DNA of 64,000 nucleotides from Pycnopodia helianthoides (Eukaryota; Echinodermata; Asteroidea; Forcipulatida; Asteriidae), in assembly GCA_032158295.1 (NCBI GenBank), contig CM063251.1, positions 20,829,933 to 20,893,932 of the forward strand. The letters run 5' to 3'. The notes under the pieces were generated by a model, which was not told where the DNA came from, ran no database searches, and saw only the letters and a list, made by a program, of their open reading frames with translations. The position numbers were made by a program, and so were the translations under genes. Position 1 is the first letter of the stretch; each line of letters starts with the position of its first letter. Shown piece by piece: positions 59,901 through 64,000 of the stretch.

Positions 59901-60658
59901 GGTCCAGCATCTTGTGCAAGATGTACAGAACTCTAGATTATTCATTGTAAAAAAGTGGATTTGTCTTTTAAAAATTAACTCCAAATTGCGAAATGCTAAA
60001 TTAAAATTTGACTCATTCCCAGATCTGTCATTGCAATATATGTTCTAGGTCTGGGCTACTAGCAGGACAAGTGTCAAACTCTTGGCTATTGATTGCTCTG
60101 TCTAGTCATGACTGCCGCTTTTCAACTACCTGGTTAATGCCGCCACCATGACTACTAAAATAAGTAGTTGCCATTTTTTGCCTCATGCCTCACTAAATGT
60201 GTTATTCACAACAACATAATGTACTTATAAAACACAGTCTCTCAAGATGAAACCATTATTGCTCCATGATTAAATGCACAGTCTTTTTCTGAAGGGACTG
60301 TGATTCAATCATGAGTTGCTTACTGCAATGGCGTCCATTGCATTGCATACCTTACATTTCAGCCTGACTTTTACAATCTTACAAGTATACCGCAATGCAT
60401 CTTGGGAAACAGTTGTCGAAGTTGTGACTAATTGAAGCGCGACTAGTCGGGAAGTGACTTTCACTAGTCGCCCAGCCCTAATATGTACTGTCTGTAACCT
60501 CCCATTGTATACAGGACCGGCTGTTTATGTCACCCGATCTGTCCCTTGGTGTAGCCATCCACTCTACCGATGGCTCTCTATCTGTAAGTCTTGAAGAGCC
60601 AAACGATAGCTCAGACTCCGACGAGTATTTTTCAGCCAGCGAGAAGTTTTTTGACCAG
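23841..60658 (+). CDS. VPS13: VPS13, A/C-type bridge-like lipid transfer protein, exons 1-22 (3' part outside window)
   Basis: VPS13 A/C proteins form a long hydrophobic groove that moves phospholipids between ER and other organelles. The 22 exons listed separately give 861 codons with every intron phase matching. The N-terminus [20 protein letters not shown] is the chorein start of the family, and [31 protein letters not shown] and the [11 protein letters not shown] block also fit. Several N-terminal stretches look closer to VPS13C than VPS13A, but the long VPS13C insert after residue 130 is absent, so an ancestral A/C gene is likely. Residues 850-856 form an FFAT-type VAP-binding motif. The start sits in a good context (AAAAATGG). 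Two oddities: a one-base frameshift in exon 4 and a GC donor ending exon 22. A human-size protein would need over 2,500 further residues beyond the window. Confidence 0.93.
24352..24480 (+). repeat. tRNA-derived SINE (Leu/Ser-like head)
   Basis: GTGTCTTGGCCGAGCGGTC (A box), long variable arm, GGGTTTGAATCTCGGTC (B box), then the tail 'ttgagcaagacacttaagtataaattgctcct'. Best-preserved head of this family in the window. Confidence 0.62.
27190..27358. repeat. GGCCTGGAATT palindromic repeat, copy 2
   Basis: Bounded by CAGGCCTGGAATTAC and GATGAAATTCCAGGGGCC; near-identical in the middle to 337-500. Confidence 0.65.
28426..28622. repeat. CAAGCAAACTTGA-bounded element, copy 1
   Basis: Ends TCAAGCAAACTTGAATTC / AAGTTTGCTTGAAG; contains CTGATTGGTCGA and 'tgcactattttaagcta' shared with 46860-47055. 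Confidence 0.5.
29062..29358. mobile_element. MITE with TTAGGCC-A/T-run-CAGAACC ends
   Basis: Inverted ends TTAGGCC(A)nGGGTTCTGTTTCCG / CGGAAACAGAACCTC(T)nGGGCCTTAA of about 33 bp. Internal repeats 'atagggtcggtaggtcgg' near each end. No ORF. Confidence 0.75.
30268..30311 (+). CDS. VPS13: VPS13 exon 2 (44 nt)
   Basis: Acceptor AATCGTAG, donor GTAAGC. Residues 34-48, [15 protein letters not shown], matching the family NLQIKENAL strand. Confidence 0.9.
35116..35362. mobile_element. MITE, GGGCCCAATTTCAT family
   Basis: GGGCCCAATTTCATGAAGTTGCTTAAGCA at left, TTAAGCAGCTCCATGAAATTGGGCCC at right. Confidence 0.8.
35761..35955. mobile_element. MITE, GGGCCCAATTTCAT family
   Basis: Ends AGGGCCCAATTTCATAGAGC / GCTCTATGAAATTGGGCCC. 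Nearly the same interior as the copy at the window end (63808 on). Confidence 0.8.
35965..36320 (+). repeat. tRNA-derived SINE (TCAGGTTGGC head), interrupted
   Basis: GGTCAGGTTGGCGTAGAG (A box region), CAGTTCGAAACCGG (B box), 'gggttttcagtccctacctga', then 'acatctaaaactgaaac'. Same family as 45655-45917 (reverse) and 52940-53320. Split by the element at 36118-36256. Confidence 0.6.
36118..36256. mobile_element. Fold-back element with 9-bp duplication (Mutator-like?)
   Basis: Ends TAGACTTGTGGACAAGTC / GACTTGTCCACAAGTCTA extending to about 30 bp. Flanks are CCCATATCT (36109-36117) and CCCACATCT (36257-36265). The intact SINE copies read CCTCCCACATCTAAAAC there with no gap. A 9-bp duplication is usual for Mutator-like elements. 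Each end is also a self-hairpin. Confidence 0.72.
36737..37120. repeat. Miniature element, same family as 12735-13115, copy 2
   Basis: Begins AAAGGAAGGGTGTTCCATTGG and ends GCCTTTAAC. In VPS13 intron 2. Confidence 0.6.
37983..38320. repeat. Minisatellite, 15- and 24-bp units of CATCAGTACATTGTA
   Basis: CATCAGTACATTGTA repeats alternate with longer CATCAGTACATTGTACAAAGTGTA units, three of these in a row. Rich in TGTACA palindromes, so both strands show long open frames without being genes. Confidence 0.9.
39061..39450. mobile_element. MITE, GGGGCCATTCAGAAT family, uninterrupted copy
   Basis: Ends AGGGGCCATTCAGAATAG / ATTCTGAATGGTCCCTT. Contains GTGGGTGGGTGGGTGGG. Provides the empty-site reference for 42131-42816. 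Confidence 0.7.
40146..40284 (+). CDS. VPS13: VPS13 exon 3
   Basis: Acceptor CCATGCAG, donor GTAGGA. Residues 49-94; contains [11 protein letters not shown] and GLYVLVVP. Confidence 0.95.
40344..40480 (+). repeat. tRNA-derived SINE (TAGCTCAGTTGG head)
   Basis: Head GGCTAAATAGCTCAGTTGG...CACGTTAATCTGG...GATTCAAATCCCGC resembles a tRNA but position 33 is C and the acceptor stem does not pair. Followed by the shared tail TTCAACCCAAAAACTATTCA. Second head-only copy at 49535-49605. Confidence 0.6.
41706..41820 (+). CDS. VPS13: VPS13 exon 4, with a one-base frameshift
   Basis: Acceptor TTTGCGTAG, donor CAG|GTTAGA. The first part reads [19 protein letters not shown] in frame; the last part, in a frame shifted by one base, reads [16 protein letters not shown], matching the family's charged helix. 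The excess base is a T in TTT at 41765-41767. As written, TAA at 41786-41788 ends the frame. Without the T the exon is 114 nt, phase 1-1. Confidence 0.85.
42131..42816. mobile_element. MITE, GGGGCCATTCAGAAT family, interrupted copy
   Basis: Starts TAATGGACCATTCAGAATAG and ends GATTATTCTGAATTGCCCG. Aligns with 39061-39450 on both sides of the 321-bp insert at 42372-42692. Confidence 0.65.
42372..42692. mobile_element. Nested MITE with CAGGGTTCTGCCC ends
   Basis: Ends CAGGGTTCTGCCCAG / GTGGGCAGAACGCT(G), flanked by GGGTATA on each side. CAG-type ends suggest hAT, though an 8-bp duplication would be expected. Confidence 0.62.
43161..43324 (+). CDS. VPS13: VPS13 exon 5
   Basis: Acceptor CTTCCAG, donor GTAAGA. 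Residues 133-187 with [19 protein letters not shown] and IHLRYED. Its phase 1 entry confirms that exon 4 must leave in the shifted frame. Confidence 0.95.
43355..43735. repeat. Minisatellite, 18-bp unit GAACCTCACAAGTGGTAG
   Basis: About 20 variant units of GAACCTCACAAGTnnTAn starting 30 bp after exon 5's donor. Unit length is a multiple of three, which leaves spurious open frames. Confidence 0.88.
44165..44224 (+). CDS. VPS13: VPS13 exon 6 (60 nt)
   Basis: Acceptor TTTTGCAG, donor GTACGT. Residues 188-207, [20 protein letters not shown]. Confidence 0.9.
44710..44790 (+). CDS. VPS13: VPS13 exon 7
   Basis: Acceptor GACTTTCAG, donor GTAACT. Residues 208-234, [11 protein letters not shown], the family LIRLDxLSAYWN strand. 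Confidence 0.93.
45401..45658. repeat. Minisatellite, 16-bp unit GAACATTGGAACCTGT
   Basis: About 16 units, GAACATAGGAACCTGT and GAACATTGGAACCTGT variants. In VPS13 intron 7, just before the reverse SINE. Confidence 0.9.
45655..45917 (-). repeat. tRNA-derived SINE (TCAGGTTGGC head), reverse, uninterrupted
   Basis: Minus strand: GATCAGGTTGGCTCAGTGG, GGTTCCAATCCCACCTCAGACC, the 'gggttttcagtcccaacctgattgcgtggg' body and a 3' tail ending in A-rich sequence. Serves as the empty site for two nested insertions. Confidence 0.65.
46038..46098 (+). CDS. VPS13: VPS13 exon 8
   Basis: Acceptor CCATGCAG, donor GTGAGT. Residues 235-254, linker with [19 protein letters not shown]. Confidence 0.88.
46674..46801 (+). 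CDS. VPS13: VPS13 exon 9
   Basis: Acceptor TGGACAG, donor GTATGA. Residues 255-297; contains [17 protein letters not shown], matching the family PISAxAKL segment. Confidence 0.92.
46860..47142. repeat. Two adjacent element fragments
   Basis: 46860-47055 is the CAAGCAAACTTGA element (CTGATTGGTCGATC, 'tgctattttaagctat'). 47060-47142 is the right end of the AAAGGTAGGGTCAT MITE, ending ATGACCCTACCTTT. Confidence 0.5.
47332..47438 (+). CDS. VPS13: VPS13 exon 10
   Basis: Acceptor TTCTCAG, donor TG|GTGAGG. Residues 298-332, [11 protein letters not shown] and FRKYRP. Confidence 0.93.
47555..47602 (-). ncRNA. Second hammerhead-like PLE terminus
   Basis: Minus strand has the same stems as 3438-3485, including TTAG/CTAA, GACTC-TGCTA-GGGTC, GAAAC and GTC, with TCGAGAGA in place of CTGATGA. 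No PLE coding sequence is attached. Confidence 0.42.
47602..47806. mobile_element. Fold-back repeat TTTGAAnTCCTCAGACTATAG
   Basis: Arms of about 60 nt: TCCTCAGACTATAGAGACAG at left, CTGTCTCTATAGTCTGAGGA at right, both extending through AAGCTTTTGT. A second small palindrome sits in the centre (CCATACACA / TGTGTATGG). Confidence 0.6.
48612..48783 (+). CDS. VPS13: VPS13 exon 11
   Basis: Acceptor AATAAG, an unusual weak one with no pyrimidine tract next to it, but the frame requires it: WWHYA then [11 protein letters not shown]. Donor GTGAGT. Residues 333-390. Confidence 0.9.
48861..49200. mobile_element. MITE, GGGCCCAATTTCAT family, one and a half copies
   Basis: AGGGACCGATTTCATAGAGC to GCTCTATGAAATTGGGCCC (49045), then a further partial unit to CTCTATGAAATCGACCCTTGG. 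In VPS13 intron 11. Confidence 0.65.
49535..49605 (+). repeat. tRNA-like SINE head, copy
   Basis: GACTAAATAGCTCAGTTGG, ACGTTAATCTGG, GGTTCAAATTCTGC; lies just before VPS13 exon 12. Confidence 0.5.
49656..49842 (+). CDS. VPS13: VPS13 exon 12
   Basis: Acceptor TTTTCCAG, donor GTGAGC. Residues 391-452: [20 protein letters not shown], then a lysine-rich stretch and [10 protein letters not shown]. Confidence 0.95.
50076..50173 (+). CDS. VPS13: VPS13 exon 13
   Basis: Acceptor CTCTCCAG, donor GTAAGC. Residues 453-485, [17 protein letters not shown], the family's KLFTAIGYSE segment. Confidence 0.94.
50915..51060 (+). CDS. VPS13: VPS13 exon 14
   Basis: Acceptor CATCCAG, donor GTAAGT. Residues 486-533, [20 protein letters not shown]. 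Confidence 0.92.
51185..51275 (+). mobile_element. LINE reverse transcriptase 3'-end remnant
   Basis: [20 protein letters not shown] is open from 51190, then a stop; it fits the W-x-x-x-V-x-x-W-[ST]-G-x-S end of non-LTR polymerases. Short and broken. Confidence 0.35.
51662..51866 (+). CDS. VPS13: VPS13 exon 15
   Basis: Acceptor TCTATTCAG, donor GTGAGT. Residues 534-602 with [19 protein letters not shown], matching the family KFETNPEDSPADQTL block. Confidence 0.95.
52560..52618 (+). CDS. VPS13: VPS13 exon 16
   Basis: Acceptor CCATGTAG, donor GTAAGT. Residues 603-621, [19 protein letters not shown]. Confidence 0.92.
52940..53320 (+). repeat. tRNA-derived SINE (TCAGGTTGGC family), interrupted
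   Basis: The head from 'ctgtggtttctgtccctgcg' and B box GGTTCGAATCCCACC are followed by the insert 53008-53173 and then the usual body and 'cccacatctaaaactgaa'. Confidence 0.6.
53008..53173. mobile_element. Nested MITE with AGGCATGATATT ends and CTCAGAC duplication
   Basis: 166 bp, AGGCATGATATTC / AATATCATGCCTG. CTCAGAC is present at 53001-53007 and 53174-53180 but only once in the intact SINE at 45655-45917. Confidence 0.78.
53792..53944 (+). CDS. VPS13: VPS13 exon 17
   Basis: Acceptor GTACTAG, donor GG|GTGAGC. Residues 622-672 with [18 protein letters not shown]. An internal GTGAGT at 53821 looks like a donor but would break the frame with exon 18. Confidence 0.93.
54540..54720. repeat. 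Fragment of the GAAACGTTTCTGAG family joined to the AAAGGTAGGGTCAT end
   Basis: Carries 'tgcatgaattgtttctcagattcaaat' and 'ttcaaagggaatcatttctcaaaat' in reverse order to 36737-37120, ending GTGACCCTACCTTCAAAGG directly against the next element. Confidence 0.45.
54723..55093. mobile_element. MITE, AAAGGAACATTACAG family, copy 4
   Basis: Same orientation as copy 1, 371 bp, with a deletion near the right end where 'ttttgttagcaaaa' is missing. In VPS13 intron 17. Confidence 0.78.
55272..55356 (+). CDS. VPS13: VPS13 exon 18
   Basis: Acceptor TATTTAG, donor GTGAGA. Residues 673-701, [13 protein letters not shown]. Confidence 0.92.
55836..56222. mobile_element. MITE, TTTAAAGGCAGTGGACACTATTGG family
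   Basis: Ends TTTAAAGGCAGTGGACACTATTGGTAATT / AATTACCAATAGTGTCCAGTGTCTTTAAA. Interior includes 'gaaacggctccctctgaagtgacatag'. I recall this type from sea star sequence. Confidence 0.75.
56339..56426 (+). CDS. VPS13: VPS13 exon 19
   Basis: Acceptor CTGTGCAG, donor GTGAGT. Residues 702-730, [20 protein letters not shown]. Confidence 0.94.
56479..56710. repeat. Minisatellite, 51-bp unit with repeated ATTGG
   Basis: About 4.5 units of GTGTCAGTCCATCTCATTGG + 31 nt, starting about 50 bp after exon 19. The unit length of 17 codons keeps a spurious frame open. Confidence 0.85.
56924..57038 (+). CDS. VPS13: VPS13 exon 20
   Basis: Acceptor GTAACAG, donor GTAAGT. Residues 731-768, [20 protein letters not shown]. 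Confidence 0.93.
57362..57494 (+). CDS. VPS13: VPS13 exon 21
   Basis: Acceptor AACCCAG, donor GTAAGT. Residues 769-813, [20 protein letters not shown]. Confidence 0.93.
57839..58130. repeat. Long near-perfect inverted repeat in VPS13 intron 21
   Basis: Arms of about 130 nt (57839-57971 and 57996-58130) with a loop near 25 nt. The left arm includes GGCCATCGCAGATTTGTCCT and GTAGAATAACAAGCAAT; the right arm holds their complements with few mismatches. Confidence 0.8.
59326..59774. mobile_element. MITE, AAAGGTAGGGTCAT family, full copy
   Basis: TTAAAGGTAGGGTCATAC at left, ATGATGACCCTACCTTTAA at right, about 449 bp, no ORF of note. Confidence 0.75.
60515..60658 (+). CDS. VPS13: VPS13 exon 22, FFAT-type motif, probable GC donor
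   Basis: Acceptor GTATACAG. Residues 814-861. The acidic run DSSDSDE leads into EYFSASE (850-856, 60623-60643), aligning with the VAP-binding FFAT site of human VPS13A and VPS13C. I end the exon at 60658 before GCAAGA, because the frame runs on into unrelated residues and no GT is near. Both this end and an inner GTAAGT at 60584 are phase 0. Confidence 0.8.
60584..60589 (+). promoter_or_regulatory. VPS13: Internal consensus 5' splice site in VPS13 exon 22
   Basis: TCT|GTAAGT, a stronger donor than the GC site 75 nt downstream. Its use would remove residues 837-861 in frame, including the FFAT motif. Confidence 0.55.
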
Positions 60659-60664
60659 GCAAGA
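60659..60664 (+). promoter_or_regulatory. VPS13: Probable GC-AG 5' splice site of VPS13 exon 22
   Basis: CAG|GCAAGA fits the GC donor consensus (AG|GCAAG). The partner acceptor lies outside the window. Confidence 0.5.
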
Positions 60665-61197
60665 GTCAATATGCTCAATGAATGGATATCCATTTGCGTT
60701 TTTTTGTTTTATTTCTAATTGTTTTTCTGTTCCACATGATTGCATTTTGGCTTAACATCATAGTGCTCACCGAATTTAACCATTCAACACTTTTGACCTG
60801 CCTCCCCTTAAACCAGATTGATGAAGGAAATCTTTCAAAGTAGTTTATTGAGATTTTAACATCTGACATACAGAGCTTTTCAGGTTTCCAGGACTAAACG
60901 CCATGTCACATCGAGGCAATTTACAGGCAACCATTTCCAGGCAATCTCCAAGAAGAAAATTCATTCACCTTTCAGTTTTCTCATTATTTTCTTGGGGATT
61001 GTGAGTTACAGCTAGAAGATTGTCTTCTGTGCTGCCAAAGTGTTTCTTTTGCATACAGTGCAGTTGGTTGCCTTCAAGTTGCCTGAAAAATTGCCCTATG
61101 TGACATGACCTTAAGGAAAAATGTAGGCACCGTTGCCATGTGGTTTTGTCAGTCCAAAAACGGGACAATGAACTGAGCTTAACATTGCCAATGTTTT

Positions 61198-61362
61198 GCA
61201 GGCCTGGAATTTCATCTTTGAGAGGGAAGGCCTTTTTCAATTTTGTAAAGGGCACTTCCACTGCAAAATCGTAAAGTCTATGGGAAACTTTTGAAGGGGC
61301 ACCAAGGCCAAGACCAGGGCAACGGAGGCCATGTCGTCTGTGGCCTCCGTGTAATTCCGGGC
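61198..61362. repeat. GGCCTGGAATT palindromic repeat, copy (reverse)
   Basis: GCAGGCCTGGAATTTCATC at left, GTGTAATTCCGGGCCC at right; middle is the reverse complement of 337-500. Confidence 0.62.
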
Positions 61363-62689
61363 CCATGGTTTTGCTGAAAAACGTATGATCTGTGAAAGTA
61401 TGGAATTTAAAAATTGCCAGTAGTGTATGTTCCTTCAGCATCACGAAGTGTTCTATGTAGCGTTGATGGTCTGAAGTCAACTAATGATACTTTTAGCCTG
61501 GTTTGGGGAGGGCAGGTCCCAATTGCAGAGAACGTTGTTCCTGATCATATGGTGCTGGTTTTTATTCCTAACATGCAGTGACAATAACCCTACAAAATAT
61601 TAGGCATATCTGATTAACATTAATAGTACTAATTGCTCTGCATTGGTTTGTCATGCTTTTTGTTGCTCAAAATAATGATTAATCTAATTCCCTGGAATTC
61701 ATGCATCTTCAGTCAGGTTCCAATTTAGTGCTTGTAATTTCAACTGTCCGGATATTTCACAATTCAGGTTCATATTTCAGTTTTACTTTATTTCACAGTA
61801 TTAAACCAAAGAAGGTAAATCACAACAAATTTGCATATGTTAATGAAATTATAGAGATGAGAATAAAGTAAACGTGATACTTCAGAGGGATCCATTAAGA
61901 AGCAAAGCTTGTAGACAATGGTCCCTATAATAGTACATGAGCCAGGGGCAGAAATTTCACAAAGGCATTATCCCAAAGGCATTTTTCAACAAAAATTATG
62001 ACTTTATCGGGAAAAAATTTACAGCAGCATTTTGGCAAAGAGAAACAGTGTTGACAGGCAGCCATGCTTGCCAAGCGACGATGTTTTTCCAAAAGGAAGA
62101 CCCTTGGAATTTGAACATTTTTAATACAAAAAGAACCCCAAATCTCTGATTTGCCTACTCCTGGCTTAATTTATAACGCCAGCAAGTATTTTCCTTTGTC
62201 AGGTACCTTAAAAGCTTTGACCATACTGGTCGTGACATGCTTGAAGAAGCGCCCTCGATGCTAGAAAGCAAGATGCAACAATCGCACCTTTATGTCCCTT
62301 CGCTCTTTAACTTTTTTGACAAGAAAACAAAAATCATAGACAACTGAAATTGGACTTGAACCCGAGACAGGGAAAGAGAGAACAATGGAAGTTAATCATT
62401 TTGATACACAAAATATCAACAATATCCATTTTGCATTAGCTGGTGTAATATTCCTGATAGTTGCAAAAAACACAGACAACTCAAGCTGGACTCGAACCCT
62501 AGACATTGTACACTAAGAGAAGGTGGCTTATCTTATCTCAAGCCTGGTTGGCAACAATGGTTACTAGAGATCCCCTCTTGCCATTACTATTTTTCCGTTG
62601 TATATAAACTAGAACAATCATTAATAATAATAACTAGTTCTTTATATGAAGTGTAGCGCATTTTACACTCAATAACATTCGTGTAATCT

Positions 62690-62930
62690 TTCCCAGCTCC
62701 CTTCGGGTGTAAACAGCCAGGGCTGCCGTGGCACCCGAAGGCTTTTTCAAATGCATATCAACCTCTACCCTCGCAGGTATTCATTTATACCTGGGTGAAG
62801 AGAAGCAATTAATGTAAAGCATCTGGTTTAAGGAGTTTCATGACTGAGAATCAAACCTATACCCCGATGACTCAATAGAGCTAGAGTCCGGTGCACCTGT
62901 CCATTCGCTATACATGCTACAAGCGTTAAA
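62690..62930 (-). repeat. tRNA-derived SINE (Leu/Ser-like), reverse
   Basis: Minus strand has GTGCACCGGACTCTAG, GGTTTGATTCTCAGTCATG and the tail 'attgcttctcttcacccaggtataaatgaatacc'. Next to a GCTCCCTTCGGGTG / CACCCGAAGG hairpin. Confidence 0.5.
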
Positions 62931-63807
62931 AGGTGTCATTATTTCAAATCCTTCTGAGGCTAGAACGTAAACCAGTGATATCCATTCAGTCTTTAGCTGG
63001 TACTTTGCTGCTCATTTACGTTGCAAATTAATCCTTGTGTGTAACATCATCAATTTCTCTTCAGTAGTGTTTATTCTTGTCATGACCAGGGGAGTTTTAT
63101 GTGCATTTGTCTCAAGAATTAAAATCAGTGATTCATTTTTAATTTGCTCCGAAGCAAAACATTTGCAAATGTTACTGAAACGATTTGTGGCAAACAATTT
63201 AGTTGACAAGTCAGAAGATTACTGTTAGACAGCCTGTGTCATTGAACCAGAGCAGGCCTGTGGCTGTTTTTGTCCACTTTGATTAAACAAAAAAATCCAA
63301 ATGAAACAAAACTGTCAAAAAAAGCTGAAAGTTTTTGTTTTCTGTTAGTTACATTATTCATTTCTACCGTAGCAAAAAGTATAGTAGAAAAAAAGTCAAT
63401 TGTAAACAAAGCAAGTATACATAATTTCATTTTTAGTGACTTTCCATTTTGAGGATTTTATCTCTTGAAAAAGATTCATGACATGGTTATTTTTACTTCC
63501 CAATATGAACTAAAACCAGATTGAACACACCTTATAATTCAAACAGTAACCATGAAGGGCAACTTTTTGTATTCAGTTTAGGAAAGACAAAAAAAGTAAA
63601 ACCATTTAACATCCTTGTATCATGACAAGAAAAACTCATCAAGTCTGCAGCATTTGAGATTATGTTGACTCTTGCCTGGGCTGTCCTGAGCCCTATAAGC
63701 CACTAGGTGGGAGCAGACATACTGGGAAATTTTCCATTATTTTTGTAGTTCTGAGCATGCATACATATCCCCAGAAATGATTTTACTAAGTAAGTCTGCT
63801 GACACCT

Positions 63808-64000
63808 GGGCCCAATTTCATAGAGCTGCTTAAGCACAAAAAGTAGCTGAGCACAACAAAAGTATGCTTACCAGAATAAGGTTACCAGCCAAACTACCAT
63901 GTCACATGTACAACTCGTGACTGGTATCCTGCTCATTTCTGCTTAGCAGACAATTTCACAAAGCTCTTAAGTTGAAGCTGCTGAGTGCAACAAATTATTG
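63808..64000. mobile_element. MITE, GGGCCCAATTTCAT family, cut by window end
   Basis: Starts GGGCCCAATTTCATAGAGCTG; about 90% like 35761-35955 by eye before the window stops. Confidence 0.7.

Larger units (their letters stand above)
57495..60514 (+). other. VPS13 intron 21
   Basis: 3.0 kb. Beyond the hairpin and the MITE at 59326-59774 it has a G-run (57704-57725) and two TGACGTCA palindromes (about 58797, 58956) in diverged repeat sequence. No exon seen. Confidence 0.45.
60665..64000. other. Sequence after VPS13 exon 22
   Basis: Probably intron 22 continuing past the window; no frame here resembles the next VPS13 segment. It holds the palindromic repeat, a reverse tRNA-SINE (62690-62930) and the last GGGCCCAATTTCAT element. 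Confidence 0.45.

Noticed and set aside
60965..61480. 171-codon open frame on the minus strand
   Set aside because: Largely the GGCCTGGAATT repeat read in antisense; no domain and no splice context.

Overview
The window is animal nuclear DNA: three intron-rich genes with GT-AG introns lie in AT-rich sequence packed with short transposons, SINEs and minisatellites. SRP19 and VPS13 show a metazoan. The small EMI/EGF protein and the style of the repeats (for example the GGGCCCAATTTCAT family) suggest an echinoderm, most likely a sea star. That placement is inference from memory of such genomes, not a search.

Layout. 1-840: possible 3' end of an unidentified + strand gene. 3039-7403 (minus): complete SRP19 gene, four exons, 152 aa. 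Its last intron carries a 5'-truncated Penelope-like element (3427-5197) flanked by a 10-bp target duplication, with a hammerhead-like fold at its 3' end. 7404-11593: intergenic, with a LINE remnant and a weak exon candidate. 11594-21317 (plus): a five-exon gene for a 204-aa secreted, probably GPI-anchored protein with a short EMI/CCPGY segment and two EGF modules. Its intron 1 holds about 400 bp of degenerate CCCTAA telomere-type repeat. 23841 to beyond the window (plus): the first 22 recognisable exons (861 codons) of an A/C-type VPS13 gene, the bridge-like lipid transfer protein of membrane contact sites.

VPS13 holds the main surprises. Exon 4 reads correctly only if one T is removed from a TTT run; as written, a stop follows 121 residues in. 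Exon 22 encodes a FFAT-type motif (EYFSASE) with Ser at position 4, the phospho-FFAT pattern. This exon ends at a probable GC donor, and a consensus GTAAGT donor lies 75 nt upstream in the same phase. Choosing the inner donor would delete 25 codons including the FFAT motif, so splicing could switch ER tethering on or off.

The introns carry several miniature transposon families in multiple copies. Three nested insertions can be read against unoccupied copies of the host repeat in the same window, giving putative target duplications of 9, 7 and 6-7 bp. Coding calls rest on hand translation, intron phase agreement and remembered family sequences; no alignment or transcript data were available.
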